Source of the DNA: Acidobacteriota bacterium | GTDB lineage: Bacteria > Acidobacteriota > Terriglobia > Terriglobales > Acidobacteriaceae | Length of the DNA: 64,000 bases | Assembly: GCA_021779935.1 (NCBI GenBank) | Contig: JAJXZT010000064.1 | Span: 188,167-252,166 of the forward strand | Direction: 5' to 3' | In this document: positions 26,810 through 36,800 of the stretch, piece by piece | Position numbering within the stretch: position 1 is the stretch's first letter | How the letters are laid out: every line of letters starts with the position of its first letter | Made by a program: the position numbers and the translations under genes | The notes under the pieces: model-generated | Seen by the model: only the letters and a program-made list of their open reading frames with translations | Database searches by the model: none | Told to the model about the DNA's origin: nothing

Positions 26810-27611
26810 GATAGCCTCCGCCCAGCGCTCACGAACGGGGCGTCCTGACCTGCCCGCCATGAGCTTCCTCGAACACCTGGAGGAACTGCGCCGCCGTATC
26901 ATCTGGTGCGTGCTTTACGTAATCGGCGGATTTTCCGTGTGCTACTACTTTCACACGCAGATTTTTGGGCTAATGCAGACGCCGATTGCGAAGGCGCTGC
27001 AAGCGCACAACTTGCCGGAGAAACTGGTCTACACGAATCCGACCGATCCCTTCAACATGTACCTGAAGATCGCGCTGATCGCCGGGATCTTCGTGGCGTC
27101 GCCATTCGTGCTCTACCAGGTGTGGGCATTTATCGCACCGGGACTCTATCGGCACGAGCGTCGCTACGTGATGCCGTTCATGGCGAGCACGGTGGGACTG
27201 TTCCTGGCGGGCGGGCTGTTCGGCTACTACATGGTGTATCCGGCGGCGCTGGACTTCCTGATCGGATACGGCACGCAATTCACGCCAATGATCACGATCA
27301 ACGAGTACACGGACCTGTTCATGACGATCATCCTGGGATTGGGGATCGTCTTTGAAATGCCGATCCTGGTGTTCTTCCTGGCGCTGATGGGAATTGTGAA
27401 GGCGAGCTGGATGTGGAAGAACCTCCGGTATTCGATCCTCGTAATCTTCATCATCGCAGCCATCATCACGCCGACCACGGACATCATGAATATGTGTATC
27501 TTTGCGGCGCCGATGGTGGCGCTGTACTTCCTGAGCATTGGCGTGGCGTGGATGGTGCATCCTTCGCGGCGAAAGAAGCAGAAGGAAAAACAACAGCAAC
27601 AGCAGGGTTAA
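26802..27611 (+). CDS. tatC: Sec-independent protein translocase TatC
   Basis: 269 residues with six membrane helices and the N-terminal signature MSFLEHLEELRRRI, the binding site for the twin-arginine signal. The FIAPGLYRHERRY region and the conserved Glu in GIVFEMPI are present. The Gln/Lys-rich C-terminus (KKQKEKQQQQQ) is a cytoplasmic tail. It lies in an operon with the TatA/B gene before and the peptidase after, two bases apart. Confidence 0.95.
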   Translation: MPEIASAQRSRTGRPDLPAMSFLEHLEELRRRIIWCVLYVIGGFSVCYYFHTQIFGLMQTPIAKALQAHNLPEKLVYTNPTDPFNMYLKIALIAGIFVASPFVLYQVWAFIAPGLYRHERRYVMPFMASTVGLFLAGGLFGYYMVYPAALDFLIGYGTQFTPMITINEYTDLFMTIILGLGIVFEMPILVFFLALMGIVKASWMWKNLRYSILVIFIIAAIITPTTDIMNMCIFAAPMVALYFLSIGVAWMVHPSRRKKQKEKQQQQQG

Positions 27612-27613
27612 CC

Positions 27614-28645
27614 ATGAATACTGGGGCGAGTGAGTTGCGTGGCGGGAAGCGTGGGAGAGAAACCATGATGGCGATGACGACACTTGCCCTGCTGGGCGCG
27701 CTGATGATGGGCGGCTGCAAACAAGAACCGTCCGCGGCTGCGGGCGTGGAACAGAAGCCAACCGTGCCGGCCGCGCAGATTGCCGCCGAGTACGATCCTC
27801 CTGCTGGAACTCCGCCGGCGCTGAAGGTGGATGGCAAGCGGGCGTTCGAGCTGACGGGACAGTTTGTGGCCATTGGAAAGCGTCCGCTGGGAAGCGAGGG
27901 ACACAAGAAGGCGGAAGAGTTCATCGAAAGCCATCTGAAGGCCGCCGGAGCACAGATCGAAGAAGATTCGTTCACGGCGCAGACGCCGGTGGGTGCGTTC
28001 CCGGTGACCAACATCATCGGAAAGTACCCGGGCAAAAAAGACGGGATCATCGTGCTGGCGGGACACTACGACACGAACTATCCACTGCGGAACGTGGATT
28101 ACGTGGGCGCAAACGACGGCGGATCGACGACGGGTTTGCTGCTGGAGATGGCAGAGGAGTTCAAGAAAAACCCGCCGCAGGGTTACAGCATCTGGATCGT
28201 GTTTACCGACGCCGAAGAAGCCATGGTGCACTGGTCGGACTCCGACAGCGTATATGGCAGCAAGCACCTGGCGGAGAAGTGGAAGCAGGATGGAACAGCA
28301 AAAAAGGTGAAGGCATTCCTGCTGCTGGACATGATCGGCGACAAGGACCTGGACGTGCAGCGGGACGACAATTCAACGCAGTGGTTGGAAGACGTTGTGG
28401 GTCGCGCGGCGGGCCGGCTTTACCATTCCTCGCACTTTTTCCAGACGGAGACAGCAGTGGAGGACGATCACCTGCCGTTCAAGAAAGCCGGCATCCCCGT
28501 GGCCGACATCATCGACATCGATTACGGTTACAACGACGTGTATCACCATACGGTGCAGGACACGATGGATAAACTGAGTCCGAACAGTTTGCAGATTGTG
28601 GGCGACGTGGTGATGGAGACGATCCGAGCGCTCAATACAAAGTAA
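27614..28645 (+). CDS. M28 family metallopeptidase, probable lipoprotein
   Basis: 343 residues. A lipobox-like signal LGALMMGGC ends near residue 35; an internal ATG at 27665 would give a conventional short signal. The M28 zinc ligands are in AGHYDT, GANDGGS, TDAEEA, LLDMIGD and YHHTVQD, an arrangement close to glutaminyl-peptide cyclotransferases, so either aminopeptidase or cyclase activity is possible. Located at the envelope and cotranscribed with tatC. Confidence 0.82.
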   Translation: MNTGASELRGGKRGRETMMAMTTLALLGALMMGGCKQEPSAAAGVEQKPTVPAAQIAAEYDPPAGTPPALKVDGKRAFELTGQFVAIGKRPLGSEGHKKAEEFIESHLKAAGAQIEEDSFTAQTPVGAFPVTNIIGKYPGKKDGIIVLAGHYDTNYPLRNVDYVGANDGGSTTGLLLEMAEEFKKNPPQGYSIWIVFTDAEEAMVHWSDSDSVYGSKHLAEKWKQDGTAKKVKAFLLLDMIGDKDLDVQRDDNSTQWLEDVVGRAAGRLYHSSHFFQTETAVEDDHLPFKKAGIPVADIIDIDYGYNDVYHHTVQDTMDKLSPNSLQIVGDVVMETIRALNTK

Positions 28646-28672
28646 ATCTTGGACAACCGATATTGAAAAGCA

Positions 28673-28699
28673 GGGCGCCGTGCTGGCGCCCTTTTTCTT
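28673..28699 (+). terminator. Terminator of the tat-M28 operon
   Basis: GGGCGCC (28673-28679) pairs with GGCGCCC (28685-28691), followed by TTTTTCTTT. Confidence 0.88.
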
Positions 28700-28814
28700 T
28701 GACAGAAGAAATCGAAGATCACAAATCTTCTTCTTCCCGATTCATGGACTTTCAGGTTTAATGACGGGGATCAAAGTTCCGGCCGAAAAGTGCGGGAGTG
28801 AGAACCAGACAAAC

Positions 28815-30293
28815 ATGATTCGAAAATTAGTGATCGGACTGTGGGCGGGAATGTTGTGCCTGGCGCCCGCTTTGTTTGGACAAGGAGTGGGGGCGCAGTA
28901 CCAGGGAGTTTTCGCCAAGGCGACCGAGGCTCCCACGCTGGAGAAAAACCTGCGCACGCTGACGGACGAAATCGGCGGACGGGTGCCGGGAACGCTGCAG
29001 ATGGACGAGGCGGTGAAGTGGGCCGTGGCCGCGTTCAAGGCCGCTGGAGCCGACGACGTTCATACCGAAGACTTCACGATGCAGACGTCGTGGCGTGAAG
29101 GCGCAACGGACGTGGAAGTGACCTCGCCAACGCGGTTCAAGCTGCGCGCGACCTCAATCGCGTGGTCGCCCGCGATTCAAGGGACGCTGACGACGCGGGT
29201 AGTGGACGTGGGATTTGGATCGCCGGAGGAGTTCGCAAAGGCGGGCGATATTGCGGGTGCAATCGTACTGGTGCACTCGCACGTGTTGCACAAGTGGCAA
29301 GATCTCTTCAATGAGTACCTGGATGCTCCTCCGATTATCGACCAGGCGCTGAAGGGAAAGGCCGCGGCTATTGCGTGGACGTCGACGCGCGAGCATGACG
29401 TTCTCTACCGCCACATCAACGCTCCGCCGGAAAAGTTCGACCGCATCCCCAGCGTGCTGCTGGCGCGGGAAGATGCGCTGCGCGTGGCACGGCTGATCGA
29501 GTCCGGCAAGAAAGTAGAGATGTCGATCACGCTGCCGAACTACATGGGCGGGCCAATCAAGACGCAGAACGTGGTGGCGGAAATTCGCGGCAGCGAGGAG
29601 CCGAACCAGTTCGTGCTATTGGGCGCGCATCTGGATTCGTGGAACCTGGGCACGGGCGCCCTGGACAACGGTTGCGACGCGGCCATGGTGATCGAGGCGC
29701 TGCGGGCGATCAAGAGTTCGGGCTTCAAGCCGAAGCGGACGATACGGTTCGTGCTGTTCAGTGGCGAAGAAGAAGGAATGCTGGGTTCGTGGGCTTACGC
29801 CACGCAGCACAAGGGCGAGATGGACAACGCCGACGCGGTGGTGATCTTCGACTCAGGCAGCGGGAGAATTACCGGGTATTCGCTGGGCGGGCGCAAGGAC
29901 GTGCTGGCGAAGGTGAATGAGATGACCAAACCGTTCGAGGTGCGCGGGCCGATTGAAAATACGACCGACGCGTTCGTCGGAACGGACAACCTGGATTTTC
30001 TGCTGGATGGAGTGCCAACCCTGGTGGCGAACCAGGTGGAGGCGAACTACCTGGTGAACTATCACGCAAGCTCCGATACATACGACAAAGTGGACATGAC
30101 GGAGCTGAAGAAGAACCTGGTGATCGCGGCCTACACGATGGCTTACCTGGCGGACACGCCAAGGCTCGGGCCACGGCAAACTCGGCCTGAGATCGAACAG
30201 TTAATGAAAAACACGGGACTGGACGAGCAGATGAAACTGTTCAACGTTTGGCCTCAGTGGGAAGACGGGACGCGCGGACGGAGCCGCCAATAA
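28815..30293 (+). CDS. Exported M28 family carboxy/aminopeptidase
   Basis: 492 residues from ATG 28815. A signal peptide ends near ALFGQGVG. A PA-like insert domain lies around residues 120-210, then the M28 catalytic core: LGAHLDSWNLGTGALDNG (His, Asp), VLFSGEEEGMLGS (catalytic Glu), FDSGSG (Asp) and YHASSDTYD (His). It resembles eukaryotic-type plasma glutamate carboxypeptidases. It is probably periplasmic and degrades peptides. The SSS symporter begins five bases downstream, so peptide or amino acid uptake may be coupled. Confidence 0.85.
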   Translation: MIRKLVIGLWAGMLCLAPALFGQGVGAQYQGVFAKATEAPTLEKNLRTLTDEIGGRVPGTLQMDEAVKWAVAAFKAAGADDVHTEDFTMQTSWREGATDVEVTSPTRFKLRATSIAWSPAIQGTLTTRVVDVGFGSPEEFAKAGDIAGAIVLVHSHVLHKWQDLFNEYLDAPPIIDQALKGKAAAIAWTSTREHDVLYRHINAPPEKFDRIPSVLLAREDALRVARLIESGKKVEMSITLPNYMGGPIKTQNVVAEIRGSEEPNQFVLLGAHLDSWNLGTGALDNGCDAAMVIEALRAIKSSGFKPKRTIRFVLFSGEEEGMLGSWAYATQHKGEMDNADAVVIFDSGSGRITGYSLGGRKDVLAKVNEMTKPFEVRGPIENTTDAFVGTDNLDFLLDGVPTLVANQVEANYLVNYHASSDTYDKVDMTELKKNLVIAAYTMAYLADTPRLGPRQTRPEIEQLMKNTGLDEQMKLFNVWPQWEDGTRGRSRQ

Positions 30294-30297
30294 TTCA

Positions 30298-32094
30298 ATG
30301 CAATTATCCTGGATCGATTGGGTAGTCGTAGCGCTGTATTTCGCCATCAACCTCAGCATTGGCGTTTACTACTATCGCAAAGCCAGCGGCAGCGTGGGAG
30401 ATTTCTTCATCTCCGGGCGACAGGTGCCGTGGTGGCTGGCGGGAACCTCGATGGTGGCGACGACGTTCGGCGCCGATACGCCCCTGGTAGTGACGGGCAT
30501 CGTCTTCCAGTACGGCATCGCCGGCAACTGGCTCTGGTGGTCAATGGCCCTGAGCGGCATGTTGACCGTGTTCTTCTTCGCGCGGTTGTGGCGAAGGGCC
30601 GGCGTGCTGACGGACATGGAGTTCGCCGAGTTGCGTTATGCCGGAAAACCCGCGGCGTTCCTGCGCGGCTTCCGGGCGCTCTACCTGGCCTTGCCGGTGA
30701 ATACGATCATCATGGGCTGGGTAAACCTGGCGATGGCCAAGATTCTGGAACTGACCCTGGGAATCAAAAAGCTGGACGCAGTGATGCTCTGCCTGGGGCT
30801 CACGGTGATCTATGCGACGATCTCCGGCCTGTGGGCAGTGTTGTGGACCGACATGCTGCAATTCGTGCTGAAGATGAGCATGGTGGTTGCGCTGGCGGTG
30901 TTTGCCGTGAGAGCCGTGGGCGGCATGGGTGCTCTCAAGCATGCGCTGAATGCGCACCTGGCGCCATCGGGTTCATCGTACATTGCATTCGTGCCGGACT
31001 GGACGAGCGGTTGGTTCATCATGTTCCTCGTCTACCTGAGCATCAACTGGTGGGCGAGTTGGTATCCGGGTGCTGAACCGGGCGGCGGCGGATACGTAGC
31101 GCAACGCATGTTCTCGGCGAAGAACGAAAAGCATTCGCTGGGCGCAACCCTGTGGTTCAACATCGCTCACTACGCCCTGCGGCCGTGGCCCTGGATTCTG
31201 ACGGCGCTCGTGGCCGTGGTGATGTTCCCTCACATCAAAGACCCGGAGACGGGCTACATACGGGTGATGATTCAGGAACTGCCGGTGAGCCTGCGCGGAT
31301 TGATGCTCGCGGGATTCGCCGCGGCGTACATGTCGACGATTGGCACTCACATTAATCTGGGCGCGTCGTACCTGATCAACGACGTGTATAAGCGCTTCCT
31401 GGTCCACGATAAGCCCGAGAAACATTACGTCAACGCGTCGCGCGTGGCCACCATCCTGGTGACGGTCATCTCGGCGATTGCGACCTACTACATGCACTCG
31501 ATTCAGGGCGCGTGGAAATTCCTCATCGCCGTGGGCGCGGGTGCAGGACTGGTATTCATTCTGCGCTGGTTCTGGTGGCGTATTAATGCGTGGAGCGAAG
31601 TCGCGGCGATGTCGTCGGCGGCGGTGTCGTCGCTGTTCCTGCAATCGCGCTTTGCGGACCTGGTGACTAATATCGTCCGCAGATATGATCCCAAGCTGCC
31701 GATGGGCCCGCTGGATGCTACCGATCCGCATGGCTTCGCGTGGCTGATGATTCTGACGACCTCGTTCACAACTTTGTCGTGGATCACCGTGACGTTGCTG
31801 ACCAAGCCGGAGCCGGAGTGGAAGCTGCGCGAGTTCTATCGCAAGGTGAGGCCGTCGCTGGCAGGCTGGCGGCACATCGCGGAACTCGAGGGCGGCGAAC
31901 GTCCGCAGAGCCTGAAGTGGAACTTCCTCGACTGGGGCGCGGGCTGCGCGATGATCTACCTGTCGCTGTTCGGCATCGGCAAGGTCATCTTCGGAGAATG
32001 GGTGCTCGGGATCGTGATGATCGCCGGCGCCGCCGCAATGCTGCGGTTCTTGTTCTGGGACCTGGACAGAAGAGGTTGGGAGAGCCTGACGTAA
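30298..32094 (+). CDS. Sodium:solute symporter (SSS family)
   Basis: 598 residues with at least 13 hydrophobic segments. The N-terminal pattern DFFISGRQVPWWLAGTSMVA with TTFGADTPL is typical of SSS permeases. It imports a solute with Na+; the substrate is unknown. It directly follows the M28 peptidase gene (four-base gap), pointing to uptake of a hydrolysis product. Confidence 0.88.
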   Translation: MQLSWIDWVVVALYFAINLSIGVYYYRKASGSVGDFFISGRQVPWWLAGTSMVATTFGADTPLVVTGIVFQYGIAGNWLWWSMALSGMLTVFFFARLWRRAGVLTDMEFAELRYAGKPAAFLRGFRALYLALPVNTIIMGWVNLAMAKILELTLGIKKLDAVMLCLGLTVIYATISGLWAVLWTDMLQFVLKMSMVVALAVFAVRAVGGMGALKHALNAHLAPSGSSYIAFVPDWTSGWFIMFLVYLSINWWASWYPGAEPGGGGYVAQRMFSAKNEKHSLGATLWFNIAHYALRPWPWILTALVAVVMFPHIKDPETGYIRVMIQELPVSLRGLMLAGFAAAYMSTIGTHINLGASYLINDVYKRFLVHDKPEKHYVNASRVATILVTVISAIATYYMHSIQGAWKFLIAVGAGAGLVFILRWFWWRINAWSEVAAMSSAAVSSLFLQSRFADLVTNIVRRYDPKLPMGPLDATDPHGFAWLMILTTSFTTLSWITVTLLTKPEPEWKLREFYRKVRPSLAGWRHIAELEGGERPQSLKWNFLDWGAGCAMIYLSLFGIGKVIFGEWVLGIVMIAGAAAMLRFLFWDLDRRGWESLT

Positions 32095-32168
32095 AGTAAA
32101 AAAAAGTAGAAAGTAAAGAACAAGGAAGTGGGACTTCATTCGGAGATGAGATTGGTACAATCCTCCTG

Positions 32169-33119
32169 ATGCCATCGAACTGGCTCTTCTGGGTTCTGTT
32201 CAACGCGTTTGTGCTGGCAATGTTGGTCCTCGACCTCGGTGTGTTTAATCGCAGGGAACATGCCGTGCGGTTCCGCGAGGCGCTGGCATTCACCGCCATG
32301 TGGGTGGTGCTGGCGGCGGTGTTCGCCGTGCTGCTGGCGCACTACGGTCACCTGATGACCGGCCACATGCACCGTCCGAACCGGGTACTGTCACTCGAGT
32401 TCGTCACGGGCTACCTGGTGGAGTACTCGCTTTCCGTCGATAACCTGTTTGTCTTCCTGCTGATCTTCAGCTACTTCCGCGTACCAAAGCCGCTGCAACA
32501 CAAGGTGCTGTTCTGGGGAATCCTGGGCGCACTCGTTCTGCGCGCGATCTTCATTGTCACGGGCGTGGCGCTGATCAATCGCTTCCATTGGGTCATCTAC
32601 ATCTTCGGCGCGTTCCTGGTGTACGTGGGACTCAAGCTGATGCGCGGCGAAGAGCAGGGCGATCCGGGAAAGTCGGCGGTGGTGAAATTCTTCCGCAAAC
32701 ACATGCGGCTGACGCACGACTATGAGAGTAATCACTTCAGCATCATGCGAGATGGCGTGCGCTGGTTTACGCCGCTGGCACTGGTGCTGGTGGTGGTGGA
32801 GACGACGGACGTGATGTTCGCGACGGATTCCATTCCGGCGGTGCTGGCGATTACGCGCGACCCGTTCATCGTCTACACCTCGAACGTATTCGCCATCCTC
32901 GGGTTGCGGTCGCTGTACTTCGCGCTGGCCGGGCTGATGGACCTCTTCCACCTGCTGCACTATGGGTTAGCGACAATCCTGATATTTATCGGCGCAAAGA
33001 TGCTGCTGTCGAATTACTACGAGATGCCGATTGAGTGGGCGCTGGGCGTGGTGATCGGCGTGCTGGCGGTGTCGGTGGTACTGAGCCTGGTGTTTCCGAA
33101 GAAGGCGGAGAAAGCGTAG
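32169..33119 (+). CDS. TerC/Alx family integral membrane protein
   Basis: 316 residues and about eight helices. The family motifs are SVDNLFVFLLIFSYF and VETTDVMFATDSIPAV, whose paired acidic residues in the membrane are thought to bind metal. TerC/Alx proteins export Mn2+ or assist metallation of exported proteins. The upstream gap is only 74 bases and contains no yybP-ykoY type riboswitch I can recognise. Confidence 0.88.
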   Translation: MPSNWLFWVLFNAFVLAMLVLDLGVFNRREHAVRFREALAFTAMWVVLAAVFAVLLAHYGHLMTGHMHRPNRVLSLEFVTGYLVEYSLSVDNLFVFLLIFSYFRVPKPLQHKVLFWGILGALVLRAIFIVTGVALINRFHWVIYIFGAFLVYVGLKLMRGEEQGDPGKSAVVKFFRKHMRLTHDYESNHFSIMRDGVRWFTPLALVLVVVETTDVMFATDSIPAVLAITRDPFIVYTSNVFAILGLRSLYFALAGLMDLFHLLHYGLATILIFIGAKMLLSNYYEMPIEWALGVVIGVLAVSVVLSLVFPKKAEKA

Positions 33120-33175
33120 CGGCAAACAGGGTCCGAAGCTGCGGAGATGTATCAAGAGCCGACGAGCCTTTGATA

Positions 33176-33931
33176 ATGACAGGAAAGATGAATCACAAAT
33201 ACCGGCTTGTGTTTCTGTGGCTGCTGATTGGTTGCGTCAGTTTGCTGGCCGCCGCGAGCAGCGGTCCGAAGGAAGAAAATACAATTGAACGCGTCAGCAG
33301 CATCATGCGGCAGTACGAACTGGACGTCACGGAGTTGCCGCTGGATGTGACGTCAACCATTCAGAAGTTCGATCTGCAAGGCAAGCTCGTCAGCACAAAG
33401 AAAAGCACGCACCGGTTCGAAGTGACCGAATCTCGTACGGGCGACAACTCTAAGAGAACAGCCACCCTGGGGAAGGTCGAGCGCCGCTCCCTAGGAGAAC
33501 TGGGGCTTGCCGACATGACCGCGCTGATGGCAAGTTTTTTCTTTCAGCCACAATTAGCTTCGTCCCTGCGATTTCATGTTGAACAGAGTGAGCAAGATGC
33601 CCTTGTCTCGTTTCGAACGAACGGTGCGTGCGAATCATTTGAATTAAGCAAAAAGGGATTCAAGTTGCTGCATTGGTGTGGCGAGGGCAAGGTACGTGTG
33701 GACACCACAGCGCAGTTGCCTCTCGAATACAGTTTCGAGTCCGGCGGTTTACCGTTAACACTCGGCAAAAAGGAACTGCGCTCCTGCCGCGCGACGGAAA
33801 CGTTTCAGACCGTACAAGTCGAAGCCGGGAGGCGCCCGTTTATGCTTCCGAAGACTGTTATTGTCACGATCGAGACCGAGAAGCGCAAGACGGTGATCAC
33901 GAGTCACTACGAACTGCATAAGTCCAAATAA
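33176..33931 (+). CDS. Exported protein of unknown function
   Basis: 251 residues from ATG 33176 (or 247 from ATG 33188), with a signal peptide ending near SLLAAASS. The mature part is predicted soluble, with two Cys (in GACESF and HWCGEG) and a beta-rich pattern in the second half (LPLEYSFESGG, VIVTIETEKRKTVITSHY). I do not recognise the family. The C-terminal half has the look of periplasmic beta-sheet carrier proteins. Base composition is less GC-rich than its neighbours. It is co-directional with terC, 57 bases downstream of it. Confidence 0.65.
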   Translation: MTGKMNHKYRLVFLWLLIGCVSLLAAASSGPKEENTIERVSSIMRQYELDVTELPLDVTSTIQKFDLQGKLVSTKKSTHRFEVTESRTGDNSKRTATLGKVERRSLGELGLADMTALMASFFFQPQLASSLRFHVEQSEQDALVSFRTNGACESFELSKKGFKLLHWCGEGKVRVDTTAQLPLEYSFESGGLPLTLGKKELRSCRATETFQTVQVEAGRRPFMLPKTVIVTIETEKRKTVITSHYELHKSK

Positions 33932-33941
33932 CGGTATGCGA

Positions 33942-33961
33942 GGGCACCCTTCGATGTGCCC
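33942..33961. terminator. Weak hairpin between the exported-protein gene and nadB
   Basis: GGGCAC (33942-33947) pairs with GTGCCC (33956-33961) between converging genes; no good T-run follows on either strand. Confidence 0.35.
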
Positions 33962-33985
33962 AGGCCTACAAAAAATCAATAACAA

Positions 33986-35563
33986 TCAGGCGAAGCGGAT
34001 CTTGTCTCCGGTGACGATGGAGTGTTTCAGGAACTTCGCGTCATTGTGGACGGGGTAATCGGTGCGGTAGTGAGCGCCACGGCTTTCTTCGCGGGCAAGG
34101 GCGGAGCGCGCAATGAGCAAGCCGGTCTGAATGACGTTGCGAGCAATCCACGAGTGGCGTGTCTGCGATGGCGGCAGGCTCGCGGACATCGTTTGCAATT
34201 CGCTGATGACTCCGCGCAGGCGCTTGCCATCGCGAACGATACCGGCATCGCGCCACAAAAGCTCGCGAGTCTTTTCGACGGCAGCCTCAATTTCCGGCTC
34301 AGCGACGGGCTTTCCACCATTACAGGCAGTAGCGGCCGGTACAGCATTCGCGTGATGCGCGGCTTCGGGAACCTCGGCGGCCATGGTTTGTGCGGCACGC
34401 GCACCGTAAACGAGCCCTTCAAGAAGCGAATTGCTGGCCAGGCGATTGGCACCGTGGACGCCGGTGGAAGCGACTTCTCCGGCGGCGTAGAGTCCGGCGA
34501 GGTTGGTGCGCCCGTAGAGATCGGTGCGGACTCCGCCCATGGCGTAATGCGCGGCAGGGCGAATCGGCACGAGCTCGGCGGTAAAGTCGATGTTGTACTG
34601 CATGCAGGTGGAGTAGATGCGCGGGAAGTGCTTCTTCATTCGCTCGCCATCGAGGTGCGTAAGGTCGAGGTAGACGACCGGGTCCTTGAGCGGACAGACC
34701 TCGAGTTCGTGCGCAATGGCGCGTGCGACAACGTCGCGCGGCGCAAGCTCGGCCATCTCGTGATATTTCGGCATGAAGCGAACAAGGTCAGAGTTGCGGA
34801 GGTAAGCGCCATCGCCGCGCAGGGCTTCCGAGAGCAGGAAGCGCGGTGCACCGGGAAGGTAGAGCGCCGTGGGATGGAACTGGACGAACTCCATGTCGCT
34901 GATTTCGGCTCCAGCGCGCCATGCCATGGCGACGCCGTCTCCGGTGGCGACGGCGGGATTCGTCGTGTTGGCGTAAACCTGTCCAAGGCCGCCGGTGGCG
35001 AGCAGTACGGCGCGCGCGTAAATGTGCCGCGCGTTGCCTGCTCCATCCAGAACGCTGATGCCGGTGACTCGTCCATCCTCGATGAGAAGATCGGTGGTGA
35101 ACTCGAATTCGCGGAAGGTGATGTTCTTGATGGCGGCGGCGCGATGGTAGAGCGCACGGCCAATTTCCTGTCCGGTGGAGTCGCCGTGAGCGTGCAGGAC
35201 ACGGTTGCGGCTGTGTGCACCTTCGCGCGCGAAAACAAGCTTGGTGCCGTGGCGATCGAACTCGGTGCCCCACTGGATGAGTTCCTCGATCCGCGGGGGG
35301 CCCTCCTCGACGAGAATGCGGGCGGCATCGGGATTGCACAGTCCATCGCCGGCGTTGAGCGTGTCCTGGAGATGAAGGCCGATTTCGTCCTCATCGCTAA
35401 GCGCCGCGGCTATTCCGCCCTGCGCGTAACGCGTGTTGGATTCGGTAAGTTCGCGCTTGGCGAGACAGAGGACACGTCCGAAAGACGCGGCTTCAATGGC
35501 CGCTCTCATGCCGGCAACACCAGCGCCGACGACGATAAAATCGATATGGGCTTCGGCCTTCAT
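33986..35563 (-). CDS. nadB: L-aspartate oxidase
   Basis: 525 residues, normal for NadB. The FAD-binding dinucleotide motif VGAGVAGMRAAIEA is at the N-terminus. RYAQGGIAAAL, HPTALYLPG and the HYAMGGVRTDLYGRT active-site region distinguish it as the succinate dehydrogenase/fumarate reductase-type flavoprotein NadB. It oxidises aspartate to iminoaspartate for NAD synthesis; nadA and nadC are not in the window. Confidence 0.93.
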   Translation of the reverse strand: MKAEAHIDFIVVGAGVAGMRAAIEAASFGRVLCLAKRELTESNTRYAQGGIAAALSDEDEIGLHLQDTLNAGDGLCNPDAARILVEEGPPRIEELIQWGTEFDRHGTKLVFAREGAHSRNRVLHAHGDSTGQEIGRALYHRAAAIKNITFREFEFTTDLLIEDGRVTGISVLDGAGNARHIYARAVLLATGGLGQVYANTTNPAVATGDGVAMAWRAGAEISDMEFVQFHPTALYLPGAPRFLLSEALRGDGAYLRNSDLVRFMPKYHEMAELAPRDVVARAIAHELEVCPLKDPVVYLDLTHLDGERMKKHFPRIYSTCMQYNIDFTAELVPIRPAAHYAMGGVRTDLYGRTNLAGLYAAGEVASTGVHGANRLASNSLLEGLVYGARAAQTMAAEVPEAAHHANAVPAATACNGGKPVAEPEIEAAVEKTRELLWRDAGIVRDGKRLRGVISELQTMSASLPPSQTRHSWIARNVIQTGLLIARSALAREESRGAHYRTDYPVHNDAKFLKHSIVTGDKIRFA

Positions 35564-35683
35564 GGATCACAAAAATGGTACCACGTAGTGAGAGCCGAAA
35601 TTGAGATATCGCCGAAACAAAGAACCGAAGCAGGAAGCCGGCAAGGGACAGCAGGGACGGAAAACATAAGGTAAGATAAAAAC

Positions 35684-36772
35684 TTGATCCGCATAAGCAT
35701 AGATTCGAAGCAAAAGCCGTACGAGGCGCTGATTGAGCAGGGCATTCTGCGTTCGGCGGGAATGTACATCCGCGAACTGCTGCCGGACTCGAAACGAGTC
35801 TTTACCATCACGGTGCCACGCGTGCGCAAGCACCATGCCAAGGCGTTGACGGCGTCGTTGCGCGACGTGAAGATCGAAAACCACTTCATCGAGATGCCCG
35901 ACGGCGAGCGATTTAAGCACATGGGCACCGTGGAAGCCCTGGCCAGCAAACTGGTGAAGCTGGGCGCGGACCGGGAGTCGACGCTGGTGGCGCTGGGCGG
36001 CGGAGTGGTTGGCGATGTGACCGGATTCCTTGCGGCGATCTACATGCGCGGCGTCAAGTTTGTGCAGATTCCGACGACGTTTCTTTCGCAGATCGACTCG
36101 TCGGTGGGCGCCAAGACCGGGGTCAACCTGAAAGAGGGGAAGAACCTGGTTGGAATCTTTAACCAGCCGGAGATGGTGCTGATCGATCCCGATGTGCTGT
36201 TGACGCTGCCGGCGCGTGAGTTCCGCTCGGGATTATATGAGGCGTTGAAGACGGGCGTGATCCGCGAGGCGCGCATCTTCGACTTCATGGAGTCGAACCA
36301 CGACCGGATTCTGAAGCGCGATTCGGCGGCGATGGAGTGGCTGATCGGCGAGTGCGTACGGGTAAAGGCAGGCGTGGTGAGCGCGGACGAGCGCGAACGC
36401 GGACTGCGGCGCATCCTGAACTTCGGCCACACGGTGGGCCACGCGCTGGAGTCGGAGACGAAGTATAAGCACTTCCTCCACGGTGAGGCGGTGGCGTGGG
36501 GCATGATCGCAGCGGGATTGATTGCCTTGGAGACGAAGCACACGGATCGCGACACGCTGGAGCGAATGGTGGCGGCGATCAAGTCCTATGGACGGCTGCC
36601 CAAGGTGGACGTGAAGGCCCGCGGGGTGATTCGCCTGCTGACCCGCGACAAGAAGACGGTGAACGGCAAGGTTCATTTTGTGTTGCCGGTGAAGATCGGC
36701 GAAGTGGAAGTGGTGGCCGACGTGCCCGAACGCGCCGTGATGAAAGCCGTGGACGAATTGCGGAAGATGTAG
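35684..36772 (+). CDS. aroB: 3-dehydroquinate synthase
   Basis: 362 residues from a TTG start at 35684; no ATG fits upstream. NAD-binding ALGGGVVGDVTGF, the metal and substrate residues in IPTTFLSQIDSSVGAKTGVN, and the metal His in NFGHTVGHALE and HGEAVAWGM are all intact. It forms 3-dehydroquinate from DAHP in the shikimate pathway. Followed by the ubiE gene with a 28-base repeat-derived gap. Confidence 0.95.
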   Translation: MIRISIDSKQKPYEALIEQGILRSAGMYIRELLPDSKRVFTITVPRVRKHHAKALTASLRDVKIENHFIEMPDGERFKHMGTVEALASKLVKLGADRESTLVALGGGVVGDVTGFLAAIYMRGVKFVQIPTTFLSQIDSSVGAKTGVNLKEGKNLVGIFNQPEMVLIDPDVLLTLPAREFRSGLYEALKTGVIREARIFDFMESNHDRILKRDSAAMEWLIGECVRVKAGVVSADERERGLRRILNFGHTVGHALESETKYKHFLHGEAVAWGMIAAGLIALETKHTDRDTLERMVAAIKSYGRLPKVDVKARGVIRLLTRDKKTVNGKVHFVLPVKIGEVEVVADVPERAVMKAVDELRKM

Positions 36773-36800
36773 AGAGAAGTTTCCAGTTTCGAGAAAAAGA

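Noticed and set aside
32094..32169. Manganese (yybP-ykoY) riboswitch before terC
   Set aside because: The gap is too short and lacks the conserved loops.
34022..35674. 550-codon open frame on the plus strand
   Set aside because: Antisense to nadB over its whole length; glycine- and valine-rich shadow without start signal or domain, whereas nadB is fully motif-supported.
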